Assembly: GCA_900542835.1 (NCBI GenBank)
Contig: UQPB01000075.1
Coordinates: 1-9,091, forward strand
DNA from: an uncultured Pelosinus sp.
Lineage (GTDB): Bacteria > Bacillota > Negativicutes > Sporomusales > Acetonemataceae
Reading direction: 5' to 3'
Length of the DNA: 9,091 nucleotides
The notes under the pieces were generated by a model that worked only from the letters and a program-made list of their open reading frames with translations, did not search any database and was not told where the DNA came from. Shown here one piece after another: positions 6,287-9,091 of the stretch. Both the position numbers and the translations under genes were made by a program. How positions within the stretch are numbered: the stretch's first letter is position 1; each line of letters begins with the position of its first letter.

Positions 6287-6315
6287 TATCTAATTACTTC
6301 GACAACTTCCGGCAA
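6287..6315 (-). promoter_or_regulatory. Weak candidate promoter for the leftward HD-GYP gene
   Basis: On the minus strand TTGCCG (6315-6310) is followed after 17 nt by TAGATA (6292-6287), about 38 nt before the start codon. The -35 is fair and the -10 poor, so this is only a candidate. Confidence 0.3.
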
Positions 6316-6449
6316 ACTTCCTCCATATTTAACCAGTACTAAAGTCCCTTAATCTGCGGCGTGAGCAGGTTCTGCGGCCTGATTTTAACGCTTTCCGGCT
6401 GTGGCGGAGCAGCGGCTTGCCGCCCACGGCAAAAGCAGCAGCGGCTTTG

Positions 6450-6464
6450 GCAGGATTATCCTGC
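6450..6464. repeat. Small inverted repeat upstream of the ABC importer operon
   Basis: GCAGGA-TTA-TCCTGC is a perfect 6-bp inverted repeat with a 3-nt centre, 58 nt before the binding-protein start. It is too short a hairpin, with no U run, to be a terminator. It could be an operator or part of a dispersed repeat. The wider divergent region 6250-6521 shows no clear rightward promoter and no recognisable TPP, SAM or cobalamin riboswitch; a direct repeat AACTTCC (6304-6310 and 6315-6321, 11 bp apart) is also visible. Confidence 0.4.
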
Positions 6465-6521
6465 TGCCAGGGCGAATTGTTTTCCAGGAAAAAGCAATCC
6501 GACTGGAATGGAGGCTTGTCT

Positions 6522-7481
6522 GTGAAAAAGCTGTTGACCGGCTGCCTGATTGGCGCGGTCTCGCTGCTGCTTGGCGCCTGCGGGCCGCAGCCTGACGCCG
6601 CACCTGCACCCAAGCCAAAACAAACACTCACTTTGGGCATCCTGCCCGATGTCGACTCAATTCCGTTCATTATCGCTGAGGAAAAAGGATTTTTTCAGGC
6701 ACAGGGGCTGACTGTCAGGCTGCTGCCGTTCAAAAGCGCGCTGGAACGTGACAGCGCCTTGCAAAGCGGCCATCTGGACGGCGCCGTATCCGATATACTG
6801 GCCGCCGCGTTTGCCAAAGAGGGAGGCATCGACATCAAAGTCGCCGCCCTGACCAGCGGCAGCTATAAGCTGGTTGTCCATAAAAGCAGCGCCGCCGCCG
6901 CCATCAGCGACCTGCGGGGAAAAGAAATCGGCATATCGAAAAATACGATTATCGAATATGTAACTGATAAAATGCTGGCTGAGGCCGGGCTTGACGATAA
7001 CAGTATTCGAAAGCTTATTATTCCCCAGATGCCGGCCCGGCTGGAAATGCTGAAAAATGGCAAGATTACCGCCGCCACACTGCCGGAGCCGCTGGCTACC
7101 ATTGCCGTAAACAACGGCGCCAGAATCCTTAACAGCTCCGACAAACTGGGGATTAATCCCGGCGTTCTGCTGTTTACCGCCAGTGCCGCCAACGGAAAAA
7201 AAGCCGAAATACAGGCTATGTTCCGGGCTTATAACCAGGCAGCCGATTATCTGTCAAAACAGCCGCAGTCCGACTATATTAACCTGCTGATTGCCAAAGG
7301 CGGTTTCCCGCCGGCAGTAAAGGGGGCAATCAGCTTGCCGCGCTATACCAAAGCGGCCGCGCCGCCGGCCGGAGAAATTGATGCGGTAACCGGCTGGCTG
7401 CACGCAAAGCAGTTAATCAGGCAGGCTTATTCGTATCAGGATCTGGTCGATCCCGCCCTGACCGCAGATGATCAGCATTGA
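6522..7481 (+). CDS. ABC transporter substrate-binding lipoprotein, NitT/TauT (SsuA/ThiY-like) family
   Basis: 319-residue lipoprotein that would capture a small solute outside the inner membrane for the ABC importer encoded next. The frame is open back to 6417, but the true start is most likely GTG 6522: GGAGG (6510-6514) lies 7 nt upstream, and the product then begins with a textbook lipoprotein signal, VKKLLTGCLIG followed by the lipobox LGAC with Cys20. The fold is recognisable from LTLGILPDVDSIPFIIAEEK then GFF (a hallmark near the start of mature proteins in this family), SGHLDGAVSDILAA, DLRGKEIGIS and MLKNGKITAATLPEPLA. The family takes up nitrate, sulfonates, taurine, riboflavin or thiamine precursors, among others; the ligand here cannot be told from sequence. 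It overlaps the ATPase gene by 14 nt, so translation is coupled. Confidence 0.88.
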   Translation: MKKLLTGCLIGAVSLLLGACGPQPDAAPAPKPKQTLTLGILPDVDSIPFIIAEEKGFFQAQGLTVRLLPFKSALERDSALQSGHLDGAVSDILAAAFAKEGGIDIKVAALTSGSYKLVVHKSSAAAAISDLRGKEIGISKNTIIEYVTDKMLAEAGLDDNSIRKLIIPQMPARLEMLKNGKITAATLPEPLATIAVNNGARILNSSDKLGINPGVLLFTASAANGKKAEIQAMFRAYNQAADYLSKQPQSDYINLLIAKGGFPPAVKGAISLPRYTKAAAPPAGEIDAVTGWLHAKQLIRQAYSYQDLVDPALTADDQH

Positions 7482-8220
7482 GCATCTGTCAGCTGGCTAC
7501 CGCTCCGCAGCCGGTTGCCGGCAAGCGCTGGGCGATGTCTCGCTGCAGCTGGCGGCCGGTGAGATATGCGCAGTGATCGGCCCCTCCGGCTGCGGCAAAT
7601 CAACCCTGCTGAAGGTGCTCGCAGGCATCATCACCGATTTTGACGGCACGGCCGCAATCAATGGCCTGGCCATTGATCCGGTCCGGCAAAGAATAGGCTT
7701 TATTCCGCAAAACTACGGCCTGCTGCCCTGGAAAACGGCAATAGAAAATATAACTATGGCAACCACGGTAAAAACGAAAATGCCGCCGGATGCGGCGGCG
7801 CTGCGGCAGCTCATCGAACAGCTGGGTCTGCAAGGACTGGAACAACGCTATCCGGCTGAGTTAAGCGGCGGCCAGCAGCAGCGGGTAGCGCTTGCCCGCG
7901 CCTTCCTGCTGGAGCCGGATTTGCTGCTGATGGACGAACCGTTTTCCGCCCTTGACGCAATTACCCGTGAGGCGACGCAAGCTGTCTTTCTCGAGGTCTG
8001 GCGCCAGCGCCCGGTTACTACACTGCTGGTAACGCACCAGGTCGACGAAGCGGTTTTTCTCGGCAGCAAGATTCTGCTGCTGGCCGGCAGGCCGGGAAGA
8101 GCAGCATCACTGCTGGACAATCCGCTGTTTGAACGTGCCGACAGCCGTTCAAGCCGGGCATTTTTTGAATCGTGCCTGGAACTGCGCCGCAAGTTAAGGA
8201 GGGAGGGGGGACATGAGTAA
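7468..8220 (+). CDS. ABC transporter ATP-binding protein, NitT/TauT (SsuB/TauB-like) family
   Basis: 250-residue cytoplasmic ATPase energising the importer. All motifs are intact: Walker A GPSGCGKST (38-46), Q-loop Gln81, signature LSGGQQQR (132-139), Walker B LLLMDEP (152-158), D-loop SALD (160-163) and switch His190. The sequence QNYGLLPWKTAIENI after the Q-loop is typical of the nitrate/sulfonate/taurine subgroup ('LLPWxTxxxN'). ATG 7468 lies inside the end of the binding-protein gene (14-nt overlap) and has only a weak ribosome binding site, so translation is likely coupled to the gene before it. It overlaps the permease gene by 8 nt. Confidence 0.93.
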   Translation: MISIEHLSAGYRSAAGCRQALGDVSLQLAAGEICAVIGPSGCGKSTLLKVLAGIITDFDGTAAINGLAIDPVRQRIGFIPQNYGLLPWKTAIENITMATTVKTKMPPDAAALRQLIEQLGLQGLEQRYPAELSGGQQQRVALARAFLLEPDLLLMDEPFSALDAITREATQAVFLEVWRQRPVTTLLVTHQVDEAVFLGSKILLLAGRPGRAASLLDNPLFERADSRSSRAFFESCLELRRKLRREGGHE

Positions 8221-8956
8221 AACCAGGCTGCTTTCCTCCATCTATGGCATTACCGCCATTCTGGCCGCGTGGCAGGCAGCAGCGGCGGTCCTGGCGCAGC
8301 CGATCGTGCCGGCGCCGGCGGCCGTGCTGACAAAGCTGGCGGCGATCTTCGTGTCCGATATTGCGCCGCACAGCCTTTTCAGCTTATGGCGAATCGCCGC
8401 CGGCGTCTGCCTGGCGGTCATTGCCGGTTTGCCGGCAGGCTTGTGCATGGGTTATTTTGACCGCTGCGACCGTGCTCTGGCGCCCATTGTCTATCTAAGC
8501 TATCCGGTACCGAAAATTGCCCTGCTGCCATTGCTGATGCTGACATTAGGCATTGGCGAGGCATCCAAAATCGCCATGATTGTCCTGATCATTGTTTTTC
8601 AGGTCATTGTCAGTGTCAGGGACTGCATTAAGAGCATTCCCCAGGAAACCTATTACCCGCTGTATTCGCTGGGAGCGGGCTTTGCCGCCATTTTGCGCCA
8701 TGTTTTGCTTCCCGCCGCTTTGCCGCAATTTCTTACCAGCCTGCGCATTGCCATGGCTACCGCCGTCTCTGTTCTTTTTTTTACCGAAACCTTTGGCACC
8801 GAATACGGCATGGGCTTTTTTATCATTGACGCCTGGATGCGGGTCGACTATCCGGAGATGTATGCGGGCATTCTTGTCCTGAGCTTGCTCGGCTTAAGCC
8901 TGTTCAGTCTCATTGACTGGCTGGAAAAAAAGCTCTGCCGCTGGCAATGCCGTTGA
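8213..8956 (+). CDS. ABC transporter permease, NitT/TauT (SsuC/TauC-like) family
   Basis: 247-residue inner-membrane permease with about six hydrophobic segments (roughly 8-28, 55-80, 90-112, 117-137, 176-195 and 214-236). The cytoplasmic coupling ('EAA') loop is seen at about 150-171: LYSLGAGF, a spacer, then VLLPAALPQF, with the conserved Gly and Leu-Pro. The start at ATG 8213 overlaps the ATPase stop by 8 nt and is preceded by a purine-rich run at 8196-8210 containing AAGGAGG and GGGAGG. It completes a three-gene importer. Its last codons form the 5' arm of the terminator-like hairpin that follows. Substrate unknown. Confidence 0.92.
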   Translation: MSKTRLLSSIYGITAILAAWQAAAAVLAQPIVPAPAAVLTKLAAIFVSDIAPHSLFSLWRIAAGVCLAVIAGLPAGLCMGYFDRCDRALAPIVYLSYPVPKIALLPLLMLTLGIGEASKIAMIVLIIVFQVIVSVRDCIKSIPQETYYPLYSLGAGFAAILRHVLLPAALPQFLTSLRIAMATAVSVLFFTETFGTEYGMGFFIIDAWMRVDYPEMYAGILVLSLLGLSLFSLIDWLEKKLCRWQCR

Positions 8957-8990
8957 ACCGGCTTTGTCAGCGGCAGAGCCGCTTTTCCAG
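8921..8990 (+). terminator. Long hairpin overlapping the permease stop codon, probable terminator
   Basis: Positions 8921-8943 pair with 8968-8990: an 8-bp A/T-rich outer part and a perfect 12-bp GC-rich inner part, separated by a 3-nt mismatch. The 24-nt loop contains the permease TGA (8954-8956) and a small inner stem (8949-8952 with 8959-8962). The inner 12-bp stem is followed by CGCTTTT, a short U tract, so termination is likely but weaker than at 5127-5164. The mirrored A run could allow leftward termination too. Confidence 0.65.
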
Positions 8991-9091
8991 GATATTGCGA
9001 AGTAGGCAGGGAACGATTTCCGGACTTTTTCGCCACCCTTTATTTAACTAAATCAGCCAAAATCAAAGATAAAGGCGGATAATAGGTTGTC
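8991..9091. other. Downstream intergenic end of the window
   Basis: The last 101 nt hold no credible reading frame or clear promoter. The stretch around 8986-9023 has a CAGGATAT...GGCAGGG...TTTCC pattern loosely like the segment at 6451-6483. Confidence 0.5.

Noticed and set aside
6417..6521. ATG start for a longer (354-residue) binding protein
   Set aside because: The added N-terminus is not a signal sequence and would bury the lipoprotein signal. GTG 6522 has a good ribosome binding site and gives a proper lipobox.
6300..6521. TPP or other known riboswitch before the ABC operon
   Set aside because: The family includes thiamine-precursor importers, but I could not find the conserved TPP, SAM or cobalamin core sequences on the plus strand.

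Overview
The window looks like chromosomal DNA from a Gram-negative member of the Firmicutes (Negativicutes, Sporomusaceae-like). This is inferred from three things: Firmicutes-style strong Shine-Dalgarno sequences (with a TTG and two GTG/ATG starts decided by them), clostridial-type tandem FeoA proteins with FeoB, and a secreted beta-barrel protein ending in phenylalanine, which implies an outer membrane. No rRNA, tRNA, CRISPR array, transposase or phage gene was seen.

Layout. Positions 1-478 hold no credible gene. They contain an inverted-repeat-rich intergenic element (about 1-190) and a short tandem repeat (379-416). A near-consensus sigma-70 promoter (479-507) with a Fur-type operator over the presumed start site (513-527) opens a rightward cluster: a stand-alone HD-GYP cyclic-di-GMP phosphodiesterase (595-1200), a second Fur-type operator (1219-1237), feoA (1273-1512), a second cysteine-rich feoA (1517-1735), feoB (1757-4129) and an outer-membrane beta-barrel/porin-like gene (4154-5122). 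A perfect 38-nt palindromic terminator (5127-5164) ends this cluster. It also serves a convergent leftward gene for a second, larger HD-GYP protein (5194-6249). After a 272-nt divergent intergenic region comes a rightward, translationally coupled ABC importer operon of the NitT/TauT type: lipoprotein binding protein (6522-7481), ATPase (7468-8220) and permease (8213-8956). It ends in a long hairpin (8921-8990) whose loop contains the permease stop codon.

How the parts may work together. The central cluster reads as an iron-starvation response. Fur would release the promoter when Fe2+ is scarce. The barrel protein could let ferrous iron cross the outer membrane, and FeoB, assisted by two FeoA proteins, would carry it across the inner membrane. 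The co-transcribed HD-GYP enzyme would lower cyclic-di-GMP at the same time. The outer-membrane role and the cyclic-di-GMP link are inferences from gene order and operators. The Feo and HD-GYP assignments rest on clear motifs. The ABC importer appears to be a separate unit of unknown substrate.
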